Source: Gnetum montanum
Lineage: Eukaryota; Streptophyta; Gnetopsida; Gnetales; Gnetaceae
Reading direction: 5' to 3'
Assembly: GCA_015680685.1 (NCBI GenBank)
Contig: MNCI01001909.1
Span: 172,657-204,368 of the forward strand
Length of the DNA stretch: 31,712 nt
Part shown: in pieces, positions 1 to 9,783 of the stretch
Layout: every line of letters starts with the position of its first letter
How positions within the stretch are numbered: the first letter of the stretch is position 1
Position numbers and translations under genes: made by a program
Notes under the pieces: model-generated
Told to the model about the DNA's origin: nothing
Databases searched by the model: none
Seen by the model: the letters and a program-made list of their open reading frames with translations, nothing else

Positions 1-366
1 TAAGGACTTTGCGGACTAACTAGATTGAAACTATGCATTAGGATTGCTAGTTTAAGGTCTTCTCGGACCGCTAACGAGATATTTTTATGAAGGAAAATGG
101 CTAGTTTAAAGCATGTTAAGACTCTTCACCCAAGCCCACCTGTCTTAATGCAAATAGTGCTACCATGTCATGGCGAGCATGCTACGCTGCATGGCATACT
201 CTGCATTAAACAAGGAGAGAGAATACCAAGTTTCCTTTTCACCATTGCTGCTACAAATAGGGATTAACCCCTAGTAAACTCGTCATTTTCACCGTAATAG
301 CGCAGAGCTCACATTCGGAGCGCAGACCGATTGTGCCAATAGAGAGTAAGGCGATTCGACATAGCG
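1..366. other. left-edge segment with no recognised gene
   Basis: No convincing reading frame. It lies between the window edge and the first exon-like block of the plus-strand gene. A short piece near 48-78 (gctagtttaaggtc...) loosely resembles the 27-bp minisatellite unit at 5197-5422, which supports the idea that this end belongs to the same element. A 3' LTR matching the LTR at 9804 was looked for by eye and not found, so the element's left end is probably outside the window. Confidence 0.4.
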
Positions 367-516
367 ATGAAGAAAGAGTCAGCAAGTAAGACGATGGCTC
401 CCAGGAAAGAACATAAACACCTGGCACTCGCCAAGGTCGATGAAGTGAAGGAAACCCTAGGGCGTGTGTCACAGGTGTGCATCATGATGCAAGAAAAGAC
501 ACCATTGACCCAGTAG
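367..516 (+). CDS. short basic ORF, candidate first exon
   Basis: A 49-codon frame starting MKKESASKTMAPRKEHK, with a second in-frame Met at 394 in a better initiation context (gacgATGGC). It is rich in Lys, Arg and His at the N terminus, then turns helical (LAKVDEVKETLGRV) and stops at 514-516. A possible splice donor (cag|gtgtgc, near 471) lies inside it and would join it to the next block at 1059. It could be the first exon of the antisense gene, a stand-alone short ORF or chance. No family is recognised. Confidence 0.35.
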   Translation: MKKESASKTMAPRKEHKHLALAKVDEVKETLGRVSQVCIMMQEKTPLTQ

Positions 517-1058
517 GCTGCTATTCTTCCTCTGTTTTCTCATACCTCTATTATTATTTCTACTTTTCTTGTTTTTGGTTCTGCAATTTTATTTAGCTAC
601 TTGTGTTTTTTCTATCATCGTGTTGTCATTGTTTTGGCCCTTACACCATTGCTATCGTCGTTTCATCCACAGCGGATGTATAGACGCTATGCTAAGCTTG
701 CATGCAAGGAAGTCTAGACCACCATCGCTGCAACTGTCATTACCATAGAGACTTGGATGATTCGAGCCACTTGGCATGCAAATAGCGTAGCGTAGGAGCC
801 TTAGGAGGGTTTGGCCGTGTGCATGATGTGACAATGTACCACGTGTTTTGTCACAGCATAATGTTAATCGCTTTGTTAGGGCTAATCACTTTGTTTCTAC
901 ACTAAGCTAATTTTTCTACACTATTGCTTTCGTGTTTTTTGCTACGCTATGTGTATGAAGAGAATTGTGCTACACTATTTGCTAAAATGCTATTTTTGCT
1001 ACGCTATATGTGCATTCCACTCAGACATGGTGTTAACATTTGCTATTGTGTTGTGCAG
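517..1058 (+). other. intron-like interval with inverted repeat and TGCTACGCTATG motifs
   Basis: T-rich with no stable reading frame, ending in a good acceptor (ttgtgcag, 1051-1058). It holds an imperfect hairpin with arms at 684-708 and 770-793 (acgctatgctaagcttgcat against atgcaaatagcgtagcgt) and several copies of the motif (t)gctacgctatg near 935-1010. The same motif builds the palindromes in the LTR at 10702-11344. Confidence 0.5.
684..793. repeat. imperfect inverted repeat (hairpin) in intron-like sequence
   Basis: Arms of about 24 nt at 684-708 and 770-793 are separated by about 61 nt. The arms contain agcgtagc/gctatgct words shared with the palindromes at 3117 and 10702-11344. Confidence 0.6.
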
Positions 1059-1507
1059 GGTGGCACTAAGGTCGATTTTGATCATCCTAAAAATCATGGG
1101 GGTCTTGTGCTGTGTTAGCAAACTAGTGGCCAATGTTCCTCCACCCCATGCACGTGTGGGATAGCAGGCGATCTGGTTTTGGGAGGGGGCACAGGAATTC
1201 CTGCAATTTCTCCTACAACGCTTCAATGTAATCTTTTGGACACACCTGGTGGAGGAGGTAGCGACCATCATAACAGAAACCATGTTGCCTAGGGCAAGTT
1301 GGGGTATTCTAAGATTTTTGATAGATGGAGAAATTAGCAGTGGGCAGGGAGAAGGATCTAGTCAGTTCCCTAGAAATTTCAAGCATTTGGCTTGGATATG
1401 GAAGATGCCTGAGTATAATTGCTACCATCCCTACAACACCTTGTTTATGCCCATCACATGGAAACATGCTTCCAAAACCCACCAAGAACTATCTACAATG
1501 CTAGTGG
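1059..1507 (+). pseudogene. exon-like block 2 of the antisense gene
   Basis: About 149 codons in one frame, with a single stop near 1163. Readable segments include QAIWFWEGAQEFLQFLLQR, VEEVATIITETMLPRASWG and NFKHLAWIWKMPEYN. The acceptor is gtgcag (1053-1058) and the donor is gtgagt at 1508. The sequence is amphipathic and Trp-rich and is not recognised. The stop is a single change from an open frame, consistent with a decayed element gene. Splice boundaries are inferred from consensus only. Confidence 0.45.
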
Positions 1508-1587
1508 GTGAGTTTTGTAGCCATGTTCCACTACACCATGCAATGTTTGCTATGCTAGCCAAATATTAACAGTGTTTTTGTTACCAG

Positions 1588-1709
1588 GTTTTTCATCAAC
1601 AAGGATGGGCTTCACGGCGATACGGATGTGTTGACCTTAGCACAGATGGCGCTGCAGGAGTTTTCTCCTGCTAAGAATATGCACACAGGTGTGATAAGCC
1701 AATGCAGGG
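1588..1709 (+). pseudogene. exon-like block 3 of the antisense gene
   Basis: About 40 codons with no stop (FFINKDGLHGDTDVLTLAQM, then ALQEFSPAKNMH), between a good acceptor (gttaccag, ending 1587) and a strong donor (ggg|gtgagtat, GT at 1710). The reading phase does not match the previous block exactly, so either the upstream donor differs or an indel has occurred. Function unknown. Confidence 0.45.
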
Positions 1710-2015
1710 GTGAGTATAAAACCTACCCAACCTAGTATCCCAAACTCTACAACAAATCCAAGGAGTCTGGTTGATTGGATGAGGGATGGGCACCCTTTAA
1801 GCCGATCACCGTTGAATATGTCTTGGTTATCTTACGCTATTCCCGTCACTATTTAAACCCAATAAGCTAAATAGTAAGTTACTACATGTTCGAGTGTCAT
1901 TGCTATTTTTTCTGCTAGTTATTCTTTGCCTAACTTGTTTTTTACCTTTTTTTCTTTTTTGTGTTTTTTTGTTATTGTGTTTTTGTTTTAACTACTTTTG
2001 TGCAAACTAATGTAG

Positions 2016-3068
2016 GGGCAAAGAAGTCCCAGGAGGTGACGGTGATAACCTCTGGGAACCAGGAGGCCAACATCTACTTCAAGTATGGGGAGGTAGATGA
2101 GAGCCCACTTTGGATATGCAGCGCGGCCTCGAAATCTCTGATCAAGCACCTTCAAGATGCTGGAATCATGGATTTGTTCCTGGCCTCAAATCCAAGAATC
2201 CCTGTCGCTGAGATGCTTGCCCTAGCAGACTCCTCTTCTGAAAAGGCAAACCACTTCTGCACATGTGTACATGGTGTGCGGGTGATCCTTAAAATCAATG
2301 ACCAGCTATTCGCGGACCTTTTCGATGTCCCTGCTGATGGTCTCTTTATAGGGTTAAAGACCAAGAAAGAGGTGAACCATCAGAAGGAGGACATTGAGGA
2401 GTGGCTAGGGGTTGCAAAAGGGTGAAATGATATCCCCATGGAGAAGGTCAAGCCAAGAGCCACCAAAGAGGTTTATCCTGTCTTCAGTGCCCATGCTTTC
2501 CCCCAGCTACTTTCCCAAGGAAAGATCATTCGGATTGAGCAAGCTTGGGTGATGCGAGAGGTCATGGAAAAGGGGGCTCACTACAACTGGGCTACACATC
2601 TATGCAAGGGCCTGCAAACTAAAATCTTCGCTCTTCATAAGAAGTAGGAGTCTCATTTCAATGTGCACTATGCTTTTTACATAGCTTGCTTGAGGCATTT
2701 CGCAGAGTTTTTGGTAGTCCATGAGAATGGAGTCTGGGTTATGTGAGATTGCAACCAAATTTCAAAACCATGGATCTGGCAAATCCTCTGGACCACCCGA
2801 GCCCAAGATCCCCCAAAAGCTAGTGGGGAGTCATTTTCTATGATGACTAAGGATCGGGTGGCCCACAACGTTCGTGGCCAAGATAGCGTGAGAGAGGTGC
2901 CCCCTGCTGTTGTCGATAGCATATCGTAGGGGAAACATCTCATCGCCGAGATGGTGGCCACTAAGATGCGGTGAAAGAGGCCTCCTCTAGCTGAGGAGAC
3001 CCTCTGTACAGAAAAAGAAGAGGGGCAAACATTGCGGTTCAAGCTTTGTAGGATGTAACCCCCCATTG
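2016..3068 (+). pseudogene. exon-like block 4, largest block of the antisense gene
   Basis: A single frame of about 350 codons interrupted by stops near 2423, 2645, 2743, 2926, 2971 and 3055. The first 136 codons (to 2425) and the next 73 (to 2647) are in the same frame and clearly coding-like: KSQEVTVITSGNQEANIYFK, SLIKHLQDAGIMDLFLASNP, VHGVRVILKINDQLFADLF, IIRIEQAWVMREVMEKGAHY and ATHLCKGLQTKIFALHKK. The WVMREV...HYNWATHL...LQTKI...ALHKK layout loosely recalls 'putative plant transposon protein' domains of Tat antisense ORFs, but I cannot confirm this. The acceptor is aatgtag (ending 2015); the donor may be ttg|gtaaac at 3069. Most stops are one C-to-T change away from Arg or Gln codons, as expected from methylated-cytosine decay. 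Confidence 0.55.
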
Positions 3069-3116
3069 GTAAACGCTTTTGCTTATGTTTACTTCCTCGC
3101 CTATTTTGTTAATGCC

Positions 3117-3158
3117 TGCTACGCTATGCTATGCTAAGCAGCGTAGCACAGCATAGAA
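3117..3158. repeat. palindromic 42-nt motif copy in intron between blocks 4 and 5
   Basis: Starts tgctacgctatgctatgct and returns as agcgtagcacagcatag. It is the same near-palindromic unit as the array in the LTR (10702-11344), here inside the presumed intron that ends at the acceptor ttgccag (3205-3211). Confidence 0.65.
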
Positions 3159-3211
3159 CCCACTTTAAGCTAACTTGCTTTAAGCTAATGCGAATATGTT
3201 TTTGTTGCCAG

Positions 3212-3645
3212 AGGAAGAAGACGAAGAAGAAGAAGGTGATGAAGAGGTGTCAACCCCCAAGACAAGGACAGAAAATAAAGACACGGAGACCCCAATCTCA
3301 AATGAAAGGGACCTGATCAAGAGGGAAGGAGCTCCTGTCACTAGGGAAGGGGCTCTTATTGTCAAGGAAAATCCTCCTACTAATGAGGAGGACATTTTTG
3401 AAGATGAATATGAGTCTCCTATAGATGAGGAGGATGTTGATTCCTCAAAAGAAAAGGCCCTAGCAAATAAAGAAGAAGCCCGCATCAACTTGGAAGGGAC
3501 TTCTGTTGGAGATCCCTTTGCCGAACATAGTTCAGCATCAGGGGAACGGATGAACGCTAAGGATGCTACCCTGGTGAGTTTGATAATATATTCGATGATG
3601 TATCAATGGACAATCCCCCCATTATCACCCCTGAGGGTTTACTGG
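3212..3645 (+). pseudogene. exon-like block 5, acidic repeat segment
   Basis: Follows the acceptor gttgccag. About 120 open codons are dominated by Glu, Asp and Lys, opening EEEDEEEEGDEEV and continuing with loosely repeated units (LIKREGAPVTREGA, PTNEEDIFEDEYESPIDEED, SSKEKALANKEEA). The segment should be disordered and strongly negative. At 3573 a good donor (ctg|gtgagt) occurs. Alternatively, after a one-base shift the acidic frame continues as FDNIFDDVSMDNPPIITPEG to a second possible donor at 3646. That continuation looks real, so a frameshift at about 3573 is likely. Function unknown; acidic tracts of this type occur in chromatin- or histone-binding proteins, which is only a guess here. 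Confidence 0.5.
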
Positions 3646-3682
3646 GTAGGAGCCCTCACACTGTGGTTTGCTTTACATGCAG

Positions 3683-3868
3683 CCTTATTACAGTTCACCT
3701 CGGTCATTACTGATGCATTTGGTTGTATGATAGACACCACTGTTAATGCTAGAGGAGCCCCTCTAATTTGCGTGGAGCCATGGGTCGAGACCCCCGACAA
3801 GCTTACATTCATGCAAGGGGTCGTCGATGACATGATCGACCATCTCAAACAGGTTGATCCTGAAGTGG
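3683..3868 (+). pseudogene. exon-like block 6 of the antisense gene
   Basis: About 62 codons without a stop (TSVITDAFGCMIDTTVNARG, then LTFMQGVVDDMIDHLKQVDP), between acceptor acatgcag (ending 3682) and a canonical donor tgg|gtaagt (GT at 3869). The segment is predicted helical and mildly acidic. No family is recognised. Confidence 0.45.
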
Positions 3869-3976
3869 GTAAGTAAAGTAGCTACGCTAGGCTCTTTCGT
3901 GTTACCACGCTAGAGTTTTTGAGTTTACTAACTTTGCTACGCTAATGTGACTAATGCACTCTTTGTGTGGTTATAG

Positions 3977-4796
3977 CCTCTCGACTCAAGTGGGACCCAA
4001 CACGGGCATTGAAAGTTGACGTTGTGCCTACATTCCCACCTGAAGTGGCCAAGGTGCCTTGTTGCATATACGACAAGGCTAGCAAATGCACTTTGCACTT
4101 GGCATGCTCCTTGTGGGAGTGTAGGCCTGTCAATGAGGACCTGTGGAAATGGGTCTAGAAAGCTGAGAAAGAGAAGGCTGAACCGAGCACCAAAATGGGA
4201 GACCTCTGATCTAATATGAGTTTGTCCTAGCTCGTGATACAAATGATGGCAATTTACGCATGGTTGTCATAGATTATGCTAGATACTGGACAGTCGTGCA
4301 GTGCAACAACGAGGCCACCTGGGAGATAATAGAACAGTGGATGTAGATGGACTTGTTGGCTTAGAATAACCAAGATTGGAAAGACTATAGTGCCAAAGTT
4401 TACGAGTGGGGGCAATCCCAGAAAAACCATAAACACATGTATAAACTGGAATGTGCCACTTACTACAAATTATATCGGGATGCTTCAGTAAAGGCGTTTA
4501 CCTATGAAGCATTCGTGAATGCCATTGGTGCTTCTGAGGCTTACAACAAGTTCATGGAATAGGTAAAGGTCAGTGAATCTCTTGAACGGGAAGTGGATCT
4601 TCCCACAGGTGAGACCGCTACCGCCTCCTTTTCTCTGGGACCACCGAGATGGACGACCGTCAAAAAGGAGAAAGTTTTTGCAGACACTAAACCAAGCGAT
4701 AGGCATTGGGCAAATATCATGAACGAGGAGGTCTGGCACCACCTTGAGCTTGGTTTGGATCACATACCCTTTGAAACGAACGTGGGGCCGTCTCGG
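3977..4796 (+). pseudogene. exon-like block 7 of the antisense gene
   Basis: Begins after the acceptor ggttatag with ASRLKWDPTRALKVDVV and runs to a TAG at 4156. Past one frameshift the coding-like text continues from about 4230 (DTNDGNLRMVVIDYARYWTV, KDYSAKVYEWGQSQKNHKHM, YKLYRDASVKAFTYEAFVNA, KPSDRHWANIMNEEVWHHLE) to a donor at 4797 (cgg|gttagt). Three further TAG stops interrupt it (about 4336, 4354, 4560). Charged, Trp/Tyr-rich and helical; no known motif seen. Confidence 0.5.
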
Positions 4797-4885
4797 GTTA
4801 GTCACTTTTTGCTATGAAAAAGGCTTATGCTCTATTCTAGCTTTCATGTGTTACTCTAGCTAGCTACTTCACTTTTACAATGTAG

Positions 4886-4999
4886 GTTCTAGATGAAGAT
4901 GCAGGGCCCATAGAGGGTGAAAATGAAGAGGTAGAAGAGGGCAATGCAGAGGAAGGTGATGCGGAAGGAACTGATGCAGGAGTAAATGATGTAGGCTAA
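4886..4999 (+). pseudogene. last exon-like block, acidic C-terminal tail
   Basis: Thirty-seven open codons plus stop. Joining codon to codon from 4796 to 4886 keeps phase 0. The peptide is almost entirely acidic and small residues (VLDEDAGPIEGENEEVEEG onward, ending TDAGVNDVG) and stops at TAA 4997-4999. The acceptor is ttttacaatgtag. The clean phase-0 junction and the acidic tail are the best single argument that splicing is real. Confidence 0.55.
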
Positions 5000-5196
5000 G
5001 ATGATGGGAGTGAAGATAACCCATGACAGCATGGGATTTTTTGAAATTTTGAATTTTTTGTAAAACTTTTACAAACATTATTTGATGGGAAAACATTTAA
5101 TGAAGGAAGTAAATTTTGAAAGAAAATGGATTTTATGCTAGCTTATGCATTATCTATGTGATCAATTTTATGTTATGTTTTTGTTTTTTATGTTTT
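5000..5196. other. AT-rich spacer downstream of the antisense gene
   Basis: Contains T-runs and gaaattttgaattttttg. It could hold the 3' UTR and polyadenylation signals of the plus-strand gene. No coding sequence is seen. Confidence 0.4.
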
Positions 5197-5422
5197 AGTT
5201 TTAGGCCATTTCGGGCCATGGCTAGTTTTAGGCCATTTCGGGCCCTATCTAGTTTTAGGCCATTTTGAGTCTTTGCTAGTTTTAGGCCATTTTGGGCTAT
5301 AATATAGTTTTAGGCCATTTCGGGCCATCGCTAGTTTTAGGCCGTTTCGGGCCATCACTAGTTTTAGGCCATTTCAGGCCACCTGATAGTAGCGTAGTTT
5401 TAGGTCATTTCGAGCCATGGTG
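5197..5422 (+). repeat. 27-bp tandem minisatellite, eight copies
   Basis: Units begin agttttaggccatttcggg at 5197, 5224, 5251, 5278, 5306, 5333, 5360 and 5396. Most are exactly 27 bp; one is 28 and one is 36 (with an inserted tagtagcg). Twenty-seven is nine codons, and in one plus-strand frame most units read SFRPFRA-like, but stops interrupt units 3 and 4. The array lies between two convergent genes, where the pol region of a full Tat element would normally be. Confidence 0.95.
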
Positions 5423-5580
5423 TGGTAAAGAAATGATACGCTAAAAATTTAGAGAATGGCTAATTAGTACCTAGCATAGATGGGTGGATGAAAAATAAAA
5501 AGGTGGTAAATGTACAAAGGATGCCAACAGGGCAAGAAGCAGTGGGGTTGCTACACTATGCATAACTACTTCTTGACCCA

Positions 5581-8500
5581 TCATGGATTGAGAGAGGCGT
5601 AAGGCTGAGATGCTTTGCTATGACCTTCATCTACGTCGTTGTCCTCCGCTTGGAAGGGCAACTCAGTCCATGCGTTTGCGTTTTCTAAACCAGCATGTTG
5701 AGCTGGCTCTCTTGCTGGATGGTTAGTATCTATAGAGACAGGCCCTTCATTCTCAGAGGTTATGACCTCTGAGCCCTATTCCATATCTATGTTGTTGATA
5801 GCTTGTGTTCCTACCTCGTTGCCATGGATTACCACCTCCCTCCCTGCATAGGGTAGATGGATTTCCTGATGAATAGGCGAAGAGATAGCCCTAAGATGCG
5901 TTAACCATGATCTCCCCAAGATCAGGTTAAACCCGAGCATCTCTTCAACCATGATGAACGCTGCGTTTGTGGGGAACTAGTCCCCTACCACAAAGTCAAT
6001 ATGGACCATGCCTTTTACCACAACCCATGTCCCATTAAATAACTTTAAGCATGACATTGTTGTGGGTCTAATCTGGTCGACCACACCTAGCTTATCCACA
6101 ATAGGGAAAGGGATGACATTTGTGGCAGCTCCATCATCAATGTGTACCCTTCGAATCTTATGTTGGCTGACCTGAATTTTGATGAAAAGAGGTGCTGGAG
6201 TCACCTGACCCTTTTCAGGGTCTTTCCTAATGGAATCATCATAAAAATTCAGTTGGGATGGGTTTGCTTCTACAAGCGCAGAAGGATGCATAACCGAATG
6301 GATGGCCTCCTCTTCTACTGGCATGTTCTTGTCAACAAGAATTACCATTAACATGTGGACTAAAGCCTCATGGTGTGCGGTAGATGTATGACCAAGTCAT
6401 ACAGGCTCAACGTAGTATTTTTCTATCTTAGAGCTTGCTTGACCTGGGTGAGAGCACTCAAGAGGTCTTGTCCACTTTCCGATTTACTACCTTTCTCCTC
6501 TTCTATTTGTCCTAGAAGATGAATTTCCTCAGGAGGGACAGTTTCGGGTCTGGGTTCAAACCCTTTTGGACGAGGTGGCGAAGACTATGCACATGTAGCA
6601 ATGTTATCTTACAGCGATGAGGGCATAGATGCAGGGGGTAAGGGCGTAGGCTTGGAGGTACCTGGGGTAGTACCTTCCCTTAACATCTCACCAGTGAAGC
6701 ACACTTCTCGTTTCTTAGGATGAGAAGGCTGTAAAGTTGTCTTATGTGGAGTGGCAGCTGTTGAATGGCTTGGCCCCCTGATAATGAATGGAGCTAACTA
6801 TGTTATTGTACACGGTGGTGCAATTTTGCTAATAGGTGGTGAATGGGTGGATGCCTGGGGAACAGGTGGTGCAAGGATAGATGTCTGGGAAGGGACTCTC
6901 AAGACAAAAGGTTGCTACAAACTTTGATTAGCTGCTGGTGGTGCTGGTGTGCTACGCTGAGGCACATGAACTACAAATGGCTGCTGAGGTGGTCTAGGAT
7001 TACTGTCAATGTCGATGGTATTGACAATGTAACCAACATTATTAGCGTTGAGAGGGTCAATGTAGACATGCAAGGATTGATTCTCAGGATGTACTGGATT
7101 ACTTTCATCTAGCACCAGTTTTCCCTAATCGATCATCCTTTGGATGTCATCCTTCAACGCCATGCAGTAATCCATGTTGTGATCACACTATTGGTGGTAG
7201 TCACAAAATTGCACTAGCTTGAAATCCTTAGGAATTATGGGCTTGTTGGGCAAAGCCAACAAGGGGTTCCTAAGGCATTCACAGTACTGCTAATGCTTCC
7301 TGGCTCCCTCCTCCGACATCCACTTGTGTTGGATGTACCCTGTTGCTAGTAATTGCTTTAGAAGATCTGAAGGCTTGATAGGAAACAGGGTATACTTTGA
7401 GTGATCTTTACGCTCAAAGTTCGATTTAGGCGGTGTGGATGTCTTAGGTGCGGATCTAGAAGGTTGAGGCATGTTGCCCTATTTGGGTGTGGGGTTAGTT
7501 GTGGGTGTCATCAGTTTTTTGTTGTTCTTGTTACTATTGTTGGGTTTGGCTTTGTTGGCCATAGCTGCCACTATGGCTGTTGCATCCTTACCCTTGTCCT
7601 TGTCCTTCTTCATGAATGTGTTCTTGTATGTAACGTAGGTTGGATCTTTGCTTACCTCAAGCGCATCCTATATGCTCTTAGTCTGGGCGAAAGCCTGACT
7701 GAGAGTGTACGGAGCAAGATAATACAGCTTAGACTTAATTAAGTCATTCACTGCATCCTTAAAGACGGCCAACAAGTGGGCCTCCACAATGGACTCATAG
7801 ATTTCGTTAAGGTCATGCTCCAGCATTGGATGAACTTCTAGACTGGTTCCAGCAGATCTTGCTTTACGCTCATCAACTAATCTAGCGTGACCTCTGGTCT
7901 CAAGTTGTACTTGAAGCACATCACGAACTGGGTCAAAAGCTCCTCTAAGGTTAATATGGAGGAGCATGAAAGGGCATGGTACCAGTCCAAGGCTTTTCCA
8001 GTCAAAGACATGGCAAAGACACAGATGATCGTATGCGGCCATTATTGCAGAAGAAGGGACTCAGACCTAAATGTAACAAGATGTGCATTGGGATCTCCCT
8101 CCCTATTGTATTTCGTGAAATGGGGGAGTAACATCCTTGGGGGTAACATTAGTGCAGGGACTACCAGGTTAATGGGATCATCCTGGTAGAAGTCCATGAC
8201 TTGTACCGTGTCAGACTCGATAGCCTTGAGGTGTTTTATTTCCTCAGTAAGGGTCTGGATAAGCTAGAATGCTTAATCCAGTCCTGGGGATGATGCAGAT
8301 GGTTGGGAAACTGTTGGGGCAGACCCATCTGTGTAGGAGGACCAACAGCATAACCCATCAGCGATACCTTTGGGATGGCCCCTGTGAACTATGTTGCTTG
8401 TGGCATCCACCACCCGATAGATGGTGTTGTTGTAGCAGTAGCCAAGGGTTGTGCTATGGGGTAGGCTATTTGCGTGACTGGTGGAACACACCATAATCCC

Positions 8501-9395
8501 GCACTAGGTTGTTTCATTTATGGGGCTTGGTAAGTCTGATAGTGGATGTAGTGAGACATCTGCGATGGTAGCCTAGCAAGAGGAGAAGTGAATGGGATCC
8601 ACCATGTGGACGGGCCTAGGCCCACCGCTGACAGTGGAATAGGTGTAAACGCAGGAATGGAAGCGGAAGCTGCACATGACTATGAGATAGGTATTGTGTG
8701 GACGTGTGGTAGGGTAGCAATGATCAGTGTGTGATGGGATGCAGGAATAGATTAATGAATAGTTTGCAAAGCAAGAATGACTGAGAATGAAATAGGGGAA
8801 TACGGGCATTGATACGCCAAGGACATGACATGGCTACCCATTGTCGATGTAATCGCAGGTTGCGACAGTGTAGACATGATCACGAAGGGAGTGGCAATAG
8901 ACAATGGGTTCGTCCAAAAGGACGAGGTAAGAGGGATGGTAACAAGGTTGGTTTGACCCCCCTCCCCTAAGATTGAGAATCCAGCTCCTTCTATCCATCT
9001 TGGAAAGCCTCATCATGATGAGACGCTGTGTCTTGCAACTCCCTGGGCCTAGTCACCTGGATTAGCTAATCTATAAGCCATTGGTTCATTCGCGTCAAAG
9101 GGATGGAAACACCGGGAGTGGGAATAAATTCCTTCCCATTGCAATAGGCGAACTCGAAGCTACGCTTCTCTTCAAACTCTTGTGCATCTAAGAGTAGGTT
9201 TGCCTGAACCTTAGCACAAAGGAAGTTATATCACTCGTGTTGTTGCGCCAAACCCTCAGGTCCCCGATTTTGGATCCTGAGGGATCTATGTGGTCCTAGC
9301 ACTAGGCTGAGTGGTTGTTTGGCACCTGTGATGCCTTGAACTGTGAGGGGAACCTCAATGTTAGAGGTGTTAGCAACAGTCCTTGAGAAAGCCAT
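5581..9395 (-). pseudogene. gag-pro: Ty3/gypsy (Tat-like) gag-protease polyprotein, decayed
   Basis: Reading leftward from ATG 9395 (MAFSRTVANTSNIEVPLTV). The capsid part near 8200-7890 reads LLPHFTKYNREGDPNAHLVT and then SLTGKALDWYHAL...SILTLEELLTQF, a standard gypsy gag signature. From 7830 to 6900 the frame continues with EAHLLAVFKDAVNDLIKSK, a Cys/His segment near 7200 (FCDYHQ.CDHNMDYCMALKD) and a Pro-rich linker. The retropepsin lies at 6354-5900, with the catalytic motif HIDDGAATNVIP near 6142 and the distal motif LILGRSWL near 5910. The frame ends at TGA 5583-5581. There are several stops and at least three frameshifts. No RT, RNase H or integrase follows. Family: Ty3/gypsy is sure, Tat-like likely. 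Confidence 0.85.
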
Positions 9396-9442
9396 TGTCG
9401 TAAAGCTAAATAGGTTTGTAAACAAGTAAAATGAGGAGATCA

Positions 9443-9777
9443 GAAAGTAATCAAAGGTTTTATGTCTTGCTGGATTCTGAAGGAACCGTCAGAGCGACCG
9501 ATCTGTACCACACAATGCCTAAACAACTGCAAAATGGTGTCACATTTATGCTAGTGCGTGACGGGGTACAGAACGCATGCAAAACTACCATGAAACAAAA
9601 GGGTCAAATGACAATCAGAGGCTTTATGTCCTACAGGGTTCCAAAGGAACCGTCGAAGTAACTGATCTACACCACACAATGCGTAAACAACCACTAAAGG
9701 ATGTCAAGTTTACACTAGTTCGTGTCGGGGTGTAGAGTGCTTATAGGACTACTGTATAACATGGAAAAGGGCACTAA
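9443..9777. repeat. about 164-bp direct tandem duplication in the leader
   Basis: Units 9443-9606 and 9607-9777 share tatgtc at an offset of 164, then ggaaccgtc, gatct.accacacaatgc.taaacaac and gtgtcggg-like blocks, at roughly 70-75 percent identity by eye. They lie between the LTR and the gag start. Leader tandem repeats are common in Tat elements. Confidence 0.8.
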
Positions 9778-9783
9778 AGGCCC

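Larger units (their letters stand above)
367..4999 (+). pseudogene. multi-exon antisense gene of the Tat-like element (whole span)
   Basis: A plus-strand gene-like array of about eight blocks, each followed by a plausible GT donor or preceded by a polypyrimidine-AG acceptor: 367-516, 1059-1507, 1588-1709, 2016-3068, 3212-3573 (or to 3645), 3683-3868, 3977-4796 and 4886-4999. The blocks keep long reading frames with few stops, while the intervening sequence is T-rich and stop-filled, as in plant introns. The gene converges on the minus-strand gag-protease frame that ends at 5581. Some Tat-lineage gypsy elements (Retand, Grande) are known to carry an extra antisense ORF between pol and the 3' LTR; that it is spliced here is my inference. 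I recognise no catalytic domain. The product would be a mixed protein with acidic internal and C-terminal segments, possibly nuclear. In-frame stops and two likely frameshifts indicate a decayed copy. Confidence 0.55.

Noticed and set aside
1-900. Left LTR of the Tat-like element
   Set aside because: No TGTAGCGACC start, no TATA and no similarity to 9804-11345 seen by eye; a dot plot would decide.
924-1164. Plus-strand frames 924-1118 and 949-1164 as stand-alone genes
   Set aside because: They begin in intron-like sequence full of tgctacgctatg words; only the part after the acceptor at 1058 looks coding.
3180-3488. Ser-rich 102-codon minus frame
   Set aside because: Reverse of the Glu/Asp-rich acidic block (GAA/GAG read as TTC/CTC), so it is a composition artefact.
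5197-5422. Possible CRISPR array
   Set aside because: Units abut directly with no spacers, and the context is a plant retrotransposon; it is a minisatellite.
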